Positions 1-10,492 of a DNA stretch of 64,000 nt are shown in pieces. The first letter of the stretch is position 1, and each line of letters starts with the position of its first letter. The notes beneath the pieces were generated by a model, which was given only the letters and a program-made list of their open reading frames with translations, ran no database searches and was not told the origin of the DNA. The DNA lies in assembly GCF_003051005.1 (NCBI RefSeq), contig NZ_QAOW01000008.1, forward strand, positions 124,001 to 188,000, in the 5' to 3' direction. This DNA is from Rhodococcus sp. OK519 (GTDB taxonomy: Bacteria; Actinomycetota; Actinomycetes; Mycobacteriales; Mycobacteriaceae). Position numbers and translations under genes: made by a program.

Positions 1-344
1 AAGTCATGTCATAAGACCGCGCCTACGGCGGCCGGACGATGGCAGAGGATCGGTCCGGTTCCGATCACTGACCCGCATTCCGTGAGCGCTACCCACCGCA
101 ACGCGCGCAGCCGACCGCAGCCCCTCCCGCCCGCCTCCTGGCTATGGCAGATCTCCATCAGAATTCGCGGGAAGCACGATTACACTGTGCTCGGCGAGCA
201 GCTCGTGCACGCCCACCACGACGCGGGTCTGCACTTCGAGAGAATGTTCTCGCCGCCCTACCTCGTCGGACTCCGGAACTCGCAATCGCCCTCGAGAACT
301 ACCGCTAGCTTCGGGCCGATCCCGACCGCTAACAGGCCACGCAC
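1..344. other. No supported gene at the window edge
   Basis: I see no reading frame here with a credible start, ribosome binding site or recognisable product on either strand. The open frames that exist are arginine- and serine-rich shadow translations. It may be the downstream flank of the lipoprotein gene that ends at 345, but no clear terminator hairpin was found. Confidence 0.4.
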
Positions 345-842
345 TCACCCGCCCGGCGCGTTGGTGATCTTCTCCCCCGCTGGATTGAGCGCCCACCACA
401 GGTTGTCCATGCCCTGTCCCGCAACGGAACCAGGCCGCGGATCACCCGCGAACAGGTACAGCGGCATGCCGTTGACGGTCACCTGTTTTCCGCCCTGCGG
501 TCCCGGGATGGTGCCGATCACGCCGGCGACACCCACGACCTCGGGCCGGGGCATGTCGGTCGTCACGGGCGGCCACATCTGGAGGCACACGGCGTCGCAC
601 GCGCTCGCGTTCGCGCCGGGTTCGTCGCGGTCGTAGGCGTAGACCGTCATGTTGTCGACGTCCACCACGATCTGACCGATGCTGGACTCCCCCGTCGTCA
701 GGGTGGGGCCTGCCTCCGGCACTGTGGACGGCATCGACGTCGTGGAAGACGGGGCCGGGCCGGAGTCGTCGTTGCCGGAGCAGCCGACCAGCGCGGCGCT
801 CGCCGCGAGCGCGGACAGCGAGATCACCAGAATTCTTCTCAT
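345..842 (-). CDS. Secreted lipoprotein with COG4315-type repeats
   Basis: 165-residue predicted lipoprotein. The N-terminus MRRILVIS leads into a hydrophobic stretch and a lipobox LVGC with the lipidated cysteine near residue 21. A Ser/Thr/Pro linker follows to about residue 50. The rest matches the secreted repeat family PF03640/COG4315: one unit around VDNMTVYAYDRD and a second around VNGMPLYLFAGD, separated by a cysteine pair (CDAVC). The function of this family is unknown; members are anchored outside the membrane. The ATG at 842 was chosen because a GGGAG Shine-Dalgarno lies about 8 bases upstream and the signal peptide begins there; the longer open frame upstream is a shadow of the AraC gene. 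It is divergent from the AraC gene across a short intergenic gap. Confidence 0.85.
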   Translation of the reverse strand: MRRILVISLSALAASAALVGCSGNDDSGPAPSSTTSMPSTVPEAGPTLTTGESSIGQIVVDVDNMTVYAYDRDEPGANASACDAVCLQMWPPVTTDMPRPEVVGVAGVIGTIPGPQGGKQVTVNGMPLYLFAGDPRPGSVAGQGMDNLWWALNPAGEKITNAPGG

Positions 843-920
843 GCCGTTACTCCCATCCGTGTGTGCGATCCGGCCCGTTCCGGGCACGGGATGTCGGTGG
901 CCGCACCTAACCTGGGCGGC

Positions 921-1736
921 ATGGGGTGGTACACGCCGGCGCCCGTGGCTCCGGACCTGTCCGAGGCGCTCGTGTGCGCGTGGTCCGCGCGTGCCGAAGG
1001 TCGGCAGCTGCTGGTGCCCGACGGTTGTGTGGACGTGCTGTGGATCGCGGGCGTCGGCGTCCGGGTGTGCGGCCCCGAGACCTCGGCATGGTCGTTCACG
1101 CTGCCGCGAGGCAGTGAGTCTTTCGGCATCCGGTTCCGTCCGGGCGCTGCTCCGCACGTGCTGCGCACCTCGGCCGCGCACATCCGCGACACCCGGGTCG
1201 CCCTCGAAGACATCCTCGGCTCGGCGGTCGAACGAACGCTGATCGACCGACTCGAGCACGCGGCAGACACCACTGCACGGCTGACGATCCTGCAGGACAC
1301 CGGCCGGCAGTGGCTCACCGGGCAACGCGCACCCGACCCCCTCGCGGCCCGGATCACGTCCGCCCTGGCCGCCCGCTCGTGGAGCGTCGAGCAGCTGGCG
1401 GATGCGTCGTCGATGACGAGCCGGCAACTGCACCGACGCTGCAACGAAGCGTTCGGGTACGGGCCGTCGACGTTGCGATCGATCCTGCGGCTGCAGCGGT
1501 TCATGGCGCTGGCCCGTGCCGGACGGCACGGCGGACTCGCCACTCTCGCAGCCGAATCCGGATTCAGCGACCAGGCCCACCTGTCGCGCGAATGCCGTCG
1601 CATCGCGTCGCTCACCCCCACCGCGCTTCTCGCGAGCGAGGCACCCGACTGGCACGGGGAGGCGTCCGTGCTCGACGCGGGGGTCCGATCCGTACAAGAC
1701 CGCACCGTCACGACGAATGGAGAATCGGCCGCATGA
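921..1736 (+). CDS. AraC-family transcriptional regulator
   Basis: 271-residue regulator. The C-terminal half holds an AraC double helix-turn-helix: the first helix pair is around WSVEQLADASSMTSRQLHRRC, and the second around LATLAAESGFSDQAHLSRECRR, with the usual GFSDQAHLSRE signature. The N-terminal part (PDGCVDVLW, then GSESFGIRFRPGAA) matches the ligand-sensing domain found in actinobacterial AraC proteins of the DUF6597 type. The ATG at 921 gives a family-like N-terminus (MGWYTPAPVAPDL); an ATG at 891 is the alternative. Its stop overlaps the start of the next gene (ATGA), so the two are probably one operon and the downstream DinB-like protein is a plausible target. The inducer is unknown. 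Confidence 0.85.
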   Translation: MGWYTPAPVAPDLSEALVCAWSARAEGRQLLVPDGCVDVLWIAGVGVRVCGPETSAWSFTLPRGSESFGIRFRPGAAPHVLRTSAAHIRDTRVALEDILGSAVERTLIDRLEHAADTTARLTILQDTGRQWLTGQRAPDPLAARITSALAARSWSVEQLADASSMTSRQLHRRCNEAFGYGPSTLRSILRLQRFMALARAGRHGGLATLAAESGFSDQAHLSRECRRIASLTPTALLASEAPDWHGEASVLDAGVRSVQDRTVTTNGESAA

Positions 1737-2290
1737 TCACCACCGAATCCACCCCGGACCTGTACCGGCGCCTGGCCGCCGCACTCACCGATCACATCGA
1801 GGCGGTGCCCGTCGACCGCTGGGACGCCCCGTCGCCCTGCGACGGCTGGACCACGCGAGACGTGGTCGCACACATCGTCGACACGCAGGCGCAGATCGTC
1901 GGCGTCGTCGGGTTGTCGATCCCGGACGGTCCGTCCGCTACCGACGACCCGGTCGCGGCCTGGCGCCACACCCGCGACGCTGTGCAGGCGATCCTCGACG
2001 ATCCCGCCAAGGCGTCGCTCGAGTACGACGGACACTTCGGACGCACCGACCTGGCCACGACGATGCGCACGTTCTACTGCTTCGACCTGGTCGTCCACGG
2101 CTGGGACATCGCCCGCGCCGCGGGACTCGACGAGACGATTCCCGACGGCGATCTCGACATGCTCGACGCCGTCGTCGCGCAGTTGGGCGATTCGCTCCAC
2201 ATGGACGGCGTCTGCGGCCCCGCACTGGACGTGACCGCCGACGCCGACCGGCAGGCTCGCACCCTCGCCTCGCTGGGGCGCCGCGCCTGA
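1733..2290 (+). CDS. TIGR03086-type metal-binding / maleylpyruvate isomerase-like protein
   Basis: 185-residue protein of the DinB-like fold used by mycothiol-dependent maleylpyruvate isomerases. Visible signatures are W(D)APSPCDGWTTRDVVAHIV near the N-terminus and FDLVVHGWDIARAAG in the middle, which supply the conserved histidines expected to bind a divalent metal. Family members are commonly annotated TIGR03086 metal-binding protein; most have no proven substrate, and mycothiol-dependent transfer is an inference from the fold. The start codon overlaps the AraC stop by four bases, implying translational coupling. It ends 23 bases before the convergent ctaD gene. Confidence 0.8.
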   Translation: MITTESTPDLYRRLAAALTDHIEAVPVDRWDAPSPCDGWTTRDVVAHIVDTQAQIVGVVGLSIPDGPSATDDPVAAWRHTRDAVQAILDDPAKASLEYDGHFGRTDLATTMRTFYCFDLVVHGWDIARAAGLDETIPDGDLDMLDAVVAQLGDSLHMDGVCGPALDVTADADRQARTLASLGRRA

Positions 2291-2313
2291 CGGAGACGGC
2301 TCACGGGCCGGCG

Positions 2314-4113
2314 TCATGTGTCGTCGCGATGCCGGCCCGGCTCGTGCCTCTCATCCTCCGGCGGCGGCTTGCGATCGCTGTCGGCCTCCCGATCACTACT
2401 CTCGATGACCTCTGTCAACTGTTGTTTGGATATACCCGGACCGATGTGCGCTTCGGCCCGCAACCGCTCCACCATGTGCGGGTAGTGCAACTCGAATGCC
2501 GGTCGCTCCGAACGGATGCGGGGCAGCTCGGTGAAGTTGTGGCGCGGCGGCGGGCAACTGGTGGCCCACTCGAGTGAGTTGCCGTATCCCCACGGGTCGT
2601 CGGCCGTGACGACGGTGCCGTAGCGGAGGCTCTTGAAAACATTCCACAGGAACGGCAGCGTCGACGCACCCAGGATGAACGACCCGACCGTCGACACCGA
2701 GTTGAGCACGGTGAAGCCGTCGCTCGGCAGGTAGTCGGCGTAGCGGCGCGGCATGCCCTCCGCACCGAGCCAGTGCTGCACCAGGAAAGTGCTGTGGAAG
2801 CCGATGAATGTCAGCCAGAAGTGCCACTTGCCCAGACGCTCGTCGAGGAAACGCCCCGTCATCTTCGGGAACCAGAAATAGATGCCGGCATAGGTGGCGA
2901 ACACGATGGTGCCGAACAGCACGTAGTGGAAGTGCGCGACCACAAAGTACGAGTCCGTGACGTGCCAATCAAGCGGCGGGCTCGCGAGCAGGACGCCCGA
3001 GAGACCCCCGAACAGGAACGTGACGAGGAACCCGATCGCAAACAACATAGGCGCTTCGAAGGTCAACTGCCCCTTCCACATCGTGCCGATCCAGTTGAAG
3101 AATTTCACCCCGGTCGGCACCGCGATCAGGAACGTCATGAACGAGAAGAACGGCAGCAGAACGGCGCCGGTCGCATACATGTGGTGCGCCCACACCGCGA
3201 CGGACAACGCCGAGATTGCGATCGTCGCGTACACCAGGCCCGTGTATCCAAAGATCGGTTTGCGGGAGAACACCGGGAAGATCTCCGAGACGATGCCGAA
3301 GAACGGCAGGGCCACGATGTACACCTCGGGGTGCCCGAAGAACCAGAACAGGTGCTGCCACAACAGGACTCCACCGGTCGCCGGGTCGTACACGTGGGCG
3401 CCCACCACTCTGTCCGCGAACAGGCCCATCAACGCCGACGTCAGGATCGGGAACGCGATCAGGATCAGGATGCTGGTGATGAAAATGTTCCACGTGAAGA
3501 TCGGCATTCGGAACATCGTCATGCCGGGCGCCCGCAGGCAGATGACCGTCGTGATCATGTTGACCGCGCCGAGGATCGTGCCGAGACCGCTGAGGGCCAG
3601 ACCCATGATCCACAGGTTCGCGCCCATGCCGGGCGAGTGCAGGTAGTCGGTGAGCGGCGAGTACGCCGTCCAGCCGAAATCCGCTGCACCACCAGGCGTG
3701 ATGAACCCCGCGCTGGCGATGATGCCGCCGAACAGATACAGCCAATAACTGAAGGCGTTGAGACGCGGGAAGGCGACGTCGGGAGCCCCGATCTGCAGCG
3801 GCAGAATGTAGTTCGCGAATCCGAACACGATGGGCGTCGCGTACAGCAACAGCATGATGGTGCCGTGCATCGTGAACAACTGGTTGTACTGCTCGTTCGA
3901 CAGGAACTGCAGGCCCGGCACCGCGAGTTCTGCGCGCATGAGCAACGCCAGCAGACCTCCGAACAGGAAGAACGCGAATGACGTGATCAGGTACAGGATT
4001 CCGAGCACCTTGGGATCCGTCGTCGTGACCACGCGATAGATGAGCTCGCCCTTGCGGGCGAACCGGGCCGGATACGGCCGGGCGGCAACAGGTTTGGATG
4101 TGACGGTGGCCAC
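2314..4113 (-). CDS. ctaD: Cytochrome c oxidase subunit I (aa3 type)
   Basis: 599-residue heme-copper oxidase subunit I, the catalytic subunit that reduces oxygen at the heme a3-CuB centre and pumps protons in the inner membrane. About twelve hydrophobic helices are present. Diagnostic motifs are [10 protein letters not shown] (CuB histidine and the cross-linked tyrosine), HHMYATG, and [10 protein letters not shown] with the heme ligands. A polar tail of about 55 residues follows the last helix. The GTG at 4113 was chosen because an AGGAGG lies just upstream; the ATG at 4131 would place that element inside the gene. No subunits II-IV lie nearby, as is usual for actinobacterial ctaD, so it may be one of two copies in the genome. 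Confidence 0.95.
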   Translation of the reverse strand: MATVTSKPVAARPYPARFARKGELIYRVVTTTDPKVLGILYLITSFAFFLFGGLLALLMRAELAVPGLQFLSNEQYNQLFTMHGTIMLLLYATPIVFGFANYILPLQIGAPDVAFPRLNAFSYWLYLFGGIIASAGFITPGGAADFGWTAYSPLTDYLHSPGMGANLWIMGLALSGLGTILGAVNMITTVICLRAPGMTMFRMPIFTWNIFITSILILIAFPILTSALMGLFADRVVGAHVYDPATGGVLLWQHLFWFFGHPEVYIVALPFFGIVSEIFPVFSRKPIFGYTGLVYATIAISALSVAVWAHHMYATGAVLLPFFSFMTFLIAVPTGVKFFNWIGTMWKGQLTFEAPMLFAIGFLVTFLFGGLSGVLLASPPLDWHVTDSYFVVAHFHYVLFGTIVFATYAGIYFWFPKMTGRFLDERLGKWHFWLTFIGFHSTFLVQHWLGAEGMPRRYADYLPSDGFTVLNSVSTVGSFILGASTLPFLWNVFKSLRYGTVVTADDPWGYGNSLEWATSCPPPRHNFTELPRIRSERPAFELHYPHMVERLRAEAHIGPGISKQQLTEVIESSDREADSDRKPPPEDERHEPGRHRDDT

Positions 4114-4323
4114 CGGTCCTCCTGACCGCACGCCACGCGATGGGGCGCGCTCCCTCGTCGTGGCATGCCCCGTCGCGCTCCGGTCGACGATTCGACCGAC
4201 AGGGCGGCAACCGGCACACGCTCAGCACTGTGGACGCTACGCCTCCGACCCACCGTTGGCTACGCGATTCGCCCACCTGGACCGGACGCAAAGTGACCTC
4301 AACGACCTCGATAAGCTGCAGCA

Positions 4324-5238
4324 ATGCCGAACCAGGTCGACGAATCGACGCAAGCGGGACGATTCGCCCCCAGCCCCTCCGGCGACCTCCATCTCGGCAA
4401 TCTCCGCACCGCACTGCTCGCGTGGCTCTTCGCCCGGTCCACCGGTCGGCGCTTCCTCGTTCGGGTCGAGGACCTCGACCGGGTGCGCCCAGGGGCCGAG
4501 GAGCGTCAACTCGCCGATCTCGCTGCACTGGGACTGGACTGGGACGACGACGTCGTCCACCAGTCGTCGCGGCTGCCGGTGTACGACGCCGCGATCGCCC
4601 GACTGCAACGCGCCGGCCTGACCTACGAATGCTTCTGTACGCGGAAGGAGATCCTGAAGGCCGCGTCGGCGCCACATGCCCCGGCAGGCGCCTACCCGGG
4701 GACGTGCCGGGGCCTGTCGGAGGCCGCACGCGAGGAGCGACGGGCGAGTGGACGGCCCCCGGCGATACGACTGCGCGCGGGCACCGACTCGTTCACCGTC
4801 CACGACATCCTGCTCGGCGACTACACCGGGACGGTCGACGATCTGGTGCTGCGGCGGGGCGACGGCATCCCCGCCTACAACTTGGCCGTCGTGGTGGACG
4901 ACGCCGCCCAGGGCATCGACCAGGTGGTCCGCGGCGACGATCTGCTGGCGTCGGCGCCGCGCCAGGCGTACCTCGCCGGGCTGCTGGGATTGCCGGCACC
5001 GATCTACGCGCACGTCCCGTTGGCGCTCAACAGCGAGGGCAAGCGACTCGCGAAGCGTGACGGCGCCGTCACGCTCGCGGATCAGGCCGCGCTCGGGCAC
5101 AGCGCGCAAGACGTGCTGAGCGCGCTCGCGCGGTCGCTCGGGATGGCAGACGACGGGGAGTCCGTGACGCCGCAGCAGCTTCTCGATCGATGGGATCCGA
5201 ACGCGATTCCGCAGGAGCCCTGGGTTTACACCGCATGA
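4324..5238 (+). CDS. gluQ: Glutamyl-Q tRNA(Asp) synthetase
   Basis: 304-residue class I synthetase-like enzyme, a paralogue of the GluRS catalytic domain that lacks the anticodon-binding domain. It transfers activated glutamate to queuosine at position 34 of tRNA(Asp). Seen here: [19 protein letters not shown] (the HIGH-type signature), a zinc site with CFC at about residues 104-106 plus a later cysteine in YPGTC, and [11 protein letters not shown] as the KMSKS counterpart. Length matches the family. It opens a group with yhhQ and tgt, so the enzyme that modifies queuosine lies beside the transporter and the base-exchange enzyme. It is divergent from ctaD across about 210 bases. Confidence 0.9.
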   Translation: MPNQVDESTQAGRFAPSPSGDLHLGNLRTALLAWLFARSTGRRFLVRVEDLDRVRPGAEERQLADLAALGLDWDDDVVHQSSRLPVYDAAIARLQRAGLTYECFCTRKEILKAASAPHAPAGAYPGTCRGLSEAAREERRASGRPPAIRLRAGTDSFTVHDILLGDYTGTVDDLVLRRGDGIPAYNLAVVVDDAAQGIDQVVRGDDLLASAPRQAYLAGLLGLPAPIYAHVPLALNSEGKRLAKRDGAVTLADQAALGHSAQDVLSALARSLGMADDGESVTPQQLLDRWDPNAIPQEPWVYTA

Positions 5239-5346
5239 ATCTCCGCTGGGGGACCATACAAACAGACCACTCGCGACGTAGGGTCACGGACGAGAAGTTC
5301 ATCTTCGCCGTGCGCAGTACCCCGACGACGAGAACCAGGTGCACAC

Positions 5347-6279
5347 ATGACCAGTGGTGGACAGGACCCGAACCAGAATCCCGAGGGCGGCAACAACGAG
5401 CCGCAGCAGGGCGGAACGCCACCGCCTCCGGGGAACTACCCGCCCCCGCCCGGTGGCACGCCTCCCCCGCCGCCACCCGGGAACTACCCCCCACCGCCCG
5501 GTAGCTACCCGCCGCCGCCCGGTCCCGGTGGTGGCTATCCTCCCCCGCCGGGGAACTACCCCCCGCCGGGGAGCTACCCGCCGCCGCAGGGCGGCTATCC
5601 GCCACCGCCGGGTAGTTACCCACCCCCTCCGCCGGCGTTCGACTCCGGCTACGGCCAACCCGGACCCGGTGCCGGGCTCAGTGTCGGCGCCGCGATCTCG
5701 TACGGATGGAGCAAGTTCTCCGCCAACGCGCTGTCGTGGGTCGTGCTGATGCTGATCGCCGCCGTCATCCAAGGCCTGCTCAACTGGGCTTTCAGCAGCA
5801 GCAACAACGCGGTGTCGCTCATCGGCGGCCTGATCTCGATCATCGTCGGTTACCTGCTGCAGGCGGCCTTCGTGACGGGCGCACTCCAGGAGACTGACGG
5901 CACCAAGCCGTCGATCGGATCGTTCTTCCAGATCCGCAACGTCGGCGCCGTGATCGTCGCCTGCTTCCTCGTCGGTGTCCTGACCACGGTCGGCCTGATC
6001 CTGTGCATCATCCCCGGTCTCATCGCAATCTTCCTGACCTCATGGACGCTGCAGTTCGTGATCGACCAGAACCAGGATCCGATCGGCGCGATCAAGTCCA
6101 GCTTCGGGGCGATCTCCTCGAACTGGGGAACGCTCCTGCTGCTGGCGCTCGCTCTGCTGGGCATCAACATCCTCGGCGCGATCCCGGTCGGCCTCGGACT
6201 GCTCATCACGGTGCCACTGTCGATCATCACGATCACGTACGCGTACCGCGTTACCGTCGGAGGACCGGTCGCCCCCTAG
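5347..6279 (+). CDS. Proline-rich membrane protein
   Basis: 310 residues. The first ~95 residues are a low-complexity cytoplasmic-looking tail of repeated PPPPG, NYPPPPG and SYPPPPG units. From about residue 110 there are several hydrophobic helices (VVLMLIAAVIQGLLNWAF, LISIIVGYLLQAAFVTGAL, VIVACFLVGVLTTVGLILCIIPGLI and two more). The membrane half resembles the broad DUF975/YciC-like and glycerophosphodiester phosphodiesterase membrane-domain group, whose role is unclear. The ATG at 5347 follows a weak ribosome site. It sits between gluQ and yhhQ, but nothing in it points to queuosine; neighbourhood is the only link. A strong hairpin follows its stop. Confidence 0.8.
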   Translation: MTSGGQDPNQNPEGGNNEPQQGGTPPPPGNYPPPPGGTPPPPPPGNYPPPPGSYPPPPGPGGGYPPPPGNYPPPGSYPPPQGGYPPPPGSYPPPPPAFDSGYGQPGPGAGLSVGAAISYGWSKFSANALSWVVLMLIAAVIQGLLNWAFSSSNNAVSLIGGLISIIVGYLLQAAFVTGALQETDGTKPSIGSFFQIRNVGAVIVACFLVGVLTTVGLILCIIPGLIAIFLTSWTLQFVIDQNQDPIGAIKSSFGAISSNWGTLLLLALALLGINILGAIPVGLGLLITVPLSIITITYAYRVTVGGPVAP

Positions 6280-6299
6280 TTCCACATTGCAGGTTCCGC

Positions 6300-6357
6300 G
6301 TTTCACGCACTTACCGCTGCCGCATCCATCCGGAGGGCAGCGGTAAGTGCGTAAAAC
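6300..6357. repeat. 22-bp inverted repeat (terminator-like hairpin)
   Basis: Left arm 6300-6321 and right arm 6336-6357 are complementary over 22 positions with a single mismatch, around a 14-base loop. One end carries TTT and the other AAAA, so RNA from either strand would fold into a long hairpin with a short U-tract. It lies 21 bases after the proline-rich gene's stop and 57 bases before yhhQ. It most simply serves as a terminator or attenuator between the two genes. A dispersed REP-like element is the alternative. Confidence 0.75.
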
Positions 6358-6414
6358 GGGCGGTGACGGGGGTGCGAATCGGCGTCACACCCCCCTGGAT
6401 GTTTGGATTGCGCG

Positions 6415-8411
<1,997 letters not shown>

Positions 8412-8443
8412 TCACAGCCCGGACGCGGCACCGCGCCACCGGG

Positions 8444-9283
8444 TCAGGCGCGCTCGTGCGCGGTGAGCAGCAGGTACTCCCAGTCCATCGCGAACGACCC
8501 GTTCCCGACGTCGAACTGTCGGGCCAGGTCGGCGAGGCCCCGATCCAGCGCCGCGACCTTGTCCGGATCGTCGGCGATGGCCTTGTACACCGCAATCGTG
8601 GGTCCGTAGTTGGCCTTGAAATAGTCGCGGAACGCCTCGGGTCCGTCGAAGTGGTCCACGTGGACGGTGTCGCGCTGCGCGACGACATCGGTGACCCGAT
8701 CCCCGAGCAGTTCCCGCACGTGAGCTTCGTCGCCCCATCGCGGCGGCGGTTGCGCGCCGGGCGGGGGCGGCGGCGCGTACGGCTTCATCGCACCGAACAT
8801 CCGGCCGATGAAACCGTCCGGTGTCCAGCTGAGCAGGCCGATGGTGCCACCGGGCTTGCAGACCCGGACCATCTCGTCGGCGCTGTCCTGATGGTGCGGC
8901 GCGAACATCACGCCGACGCACGACAGCACGACGTCGAAGTCGTCGTCCGCGAACGGCAGCGCCTCCACGTCGGCTTGCTGCCACTCGAGGTGGGCACCGC
9001 GCTTCGCCGCGAGTTCGCGGCCGCGGTCGAAGAGTTCGGGAGTGAGGTCCGACGCGACGACGTCGGCGCCCGCGAGGGCGGCGGGGATCGCGGCGTTGCC
9101 GGTGCCGGCGCCGACGTCGAGGACCCGTTGCCCGTCGTGGACTCCCGCCGCTCGGGCCAGGACCGCACCCAGGTCGGGGATGACATCCGCCGCGACGGCC
9201 GGATAGTCGCCCGACGCCCACACCGCCCGATGCTTGGCCTTGAGGACCCGATCGGCTTCCTTGGCTACAAGTGATTCGCTCAT
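8444..9283 (-). CDS. SAM-dependent methyltransferase
   Basis: 279-residue class I methyltransferase. Motif I reads RVLDVGAGTGNAAIPAA at about residues 50-70, followed by DVVASDLTPELF (acidic residue that binds the ribose), LPFADDDFDVVLSCVGVMF and the motif around VCKPGGTIGLLSW. This is the UbiE/Methyltransf_11 layout. The C-terminal half has a proline run (PYAPPPPPGAQPPP), then FRDYFKANYGPTIAVYKAI, a pattern common in actinobacterial methyltransferases of unknown substrate. It starts with ATG and lies 44 bases downstream of nothing coupled: the next gene in that direction, tgt, is on the same strand, so co-transcription with tgt is possible. Substrate unknown. Confidence 0.85.
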   Translation of the reverse strand: MSESLVAKEADRVLKAKHRAVWASGDYPAVAADVIPDLGAVLARAAGVHDGQRVLDVGAGTGNAAIPAALAGADVVASDLTPELFDRGRELAAKRGAHLEWQQADVEALPFADDDFDVVLSCVGVMFAPHHQDSADEMVRVCKPGGTIGLLSWTPDGFIGRMFGAMKPYAPPPPPGAQPPPRWGDEAHVRELLGDRVTDVVAQRDTVHVDHFDGPEAFRDYFKANYGPTIAVYKAIADDPDKVAALDRGLADLARQFDVGNGSFAMDWEYLLLTAHERA

Positions 9284-9477
9284 GGTTCGAGCGTGCGCCG
9301 GGGCGGCATCGGGAACAAGGCCACCCAGGGGGTCGAATCATCACCCCTTCGCCTCCCGCTGTGCCCGGAGCCTTATCCGCCATCAGGCGCCTCGGGTTCG
9401 TCCCCGGCGGACTCCACGATGCGGCGATAGGCTTTTTTTCGAGCCGCGGCACCACCGCGAGAATCGGGAGGCGCCAC

Positions 9478-10281
9478 GTGACCGGACAACACACGACGGC
9501 CGGAGCTGCCAGCTCCGCCCAAAACCCCGCGTTCGAGAAGGTCGCACGCGTCGGCCAGGCCGCGAGCGGTCTCGTGCACCTCCTCATCGGCTACATCGTT
9601 CTGCGGTTGGCGTTGGGCGGCGGGGGGACCGCCGATCAGTCGGGGGCCCTCACCACGCTCGCCTCACAGCCGGGCGGCCGAGTCGCCCTGTGGGTGGCGG
9701 CCGTCGGCCTGGCGGCGCTCGCCGCCTGGCGGGTGGTGGAGGCCTTCGTCGGGAAACGCTCCGACGTCGAGGACCCGTCCGCGCTGGACCGGATCAAGAC
9801 CGCAGGCGTCGCGGTGGCCTACATCGCGTTGGCCTTCACGGCATTCCAGTTCGCCCGCGGCAGCGGGAAATCGAGCACCGAACAGAACGTGGGCACGAGC
9901 GCCCGGCTGATGCAATCCGCCGGAGGCAAAACGGTTCTCGTCATCGCGGGGCTGGTGATCATCGGCATCGGCGCCTACCACGTCTACAAGGGCGCCAAGA
10001 AGAAGTTCCTCGACGACCTGCACCGCGCCGACCTGCCGCGAGTGGCCACACCCCTCGGCGTCGTCGGCTACATCGCGAAGGGCCTGGCGATCAGCGGAGC
10101 GGGTGTCCTGGTCGTCGTCGCGACGTTCACCACCGATCCGGCCAAGGCGAGCGGGCTCGACGGTGCACTCAAGACGCTGGGCACGGTCCCGTTCGGCCAG
10201 GTTCTCCTCGTCGCGGCCGGACTCGGCATCATCGCCTACGGCGCGTACTGCTTCGTCCTGGCGCGCTACGGCAAGATGTGA
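9478..10281 (+). CDS. DUF1206 membrane protein
   Basis: 267-residue membrane protein built from three tandem units of the DUF1206 family, each with a pair of helices: GLVHLLIGYIVLRLALG, then GVAVAYIALAFTAFQFARG, then GVVGYIAKGLAISGAGVLVVVA, closing with VAAGLGIIAYGAYCFVLARY. The Y(A)YG.Y motif near the end is typical. The function of this actinobacterial family is unknown. GTG at 9478 was chosen over longer starts because GGGAGG sits 7 bases upstream and the upstream frame lacks family similarity. It is divergent from the methyltransferase gene. Confidence 0.85.
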   Translation: MTGQHTTAGAASSAQNPAFEKVARVGQAASGLVHLLIGYIVLRLALGGGGTADQSGALTTLASQPGGRVALWVAAVGLAALAAWRVVEAFVGKRSDVEDPSALDRIKTAGVAVAYIALAFTAFQFARGSGKSSTEQNVGTSARLMQSAGGKTVLVIAGLVIIGIGAYHVYKGAKKKFLDDLHRADLPRVATPLGVVGYIAKGLAISGAGVLVVVATFTTDPAKASGLDGALKTLGTVPFGQVLLVAAGLGIIAYGAYCFVLARYGKM

Positions 10282-10492
10282 TCGTCGGATCCGGCCTCGG
10301 CCGATAGACCGAGCGCGATCCCCTTCGACTGCGCCGTCGCCTGAGGCTCCCGAATTCGGGCCGTGCACTGCATCTCTCGTCATCCCGAACAAACCACCGA
10401 AACCGCATCTCGCTGACACGGTGTCGAGTTAACCTACGGGAAGTCAACACGGTACGGATGGCGCGCGGATTACCGATCAGCGAGGACCGGCT

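Noticed and set aside
345-1697. A 450-residue minus-strand frame
   Set aside because: Only the last 165 residues are coding (the lipoprotein with its own signal peptide and ribosome site at 842). The upstream part is a shadow of the AraC gene on the other strand.
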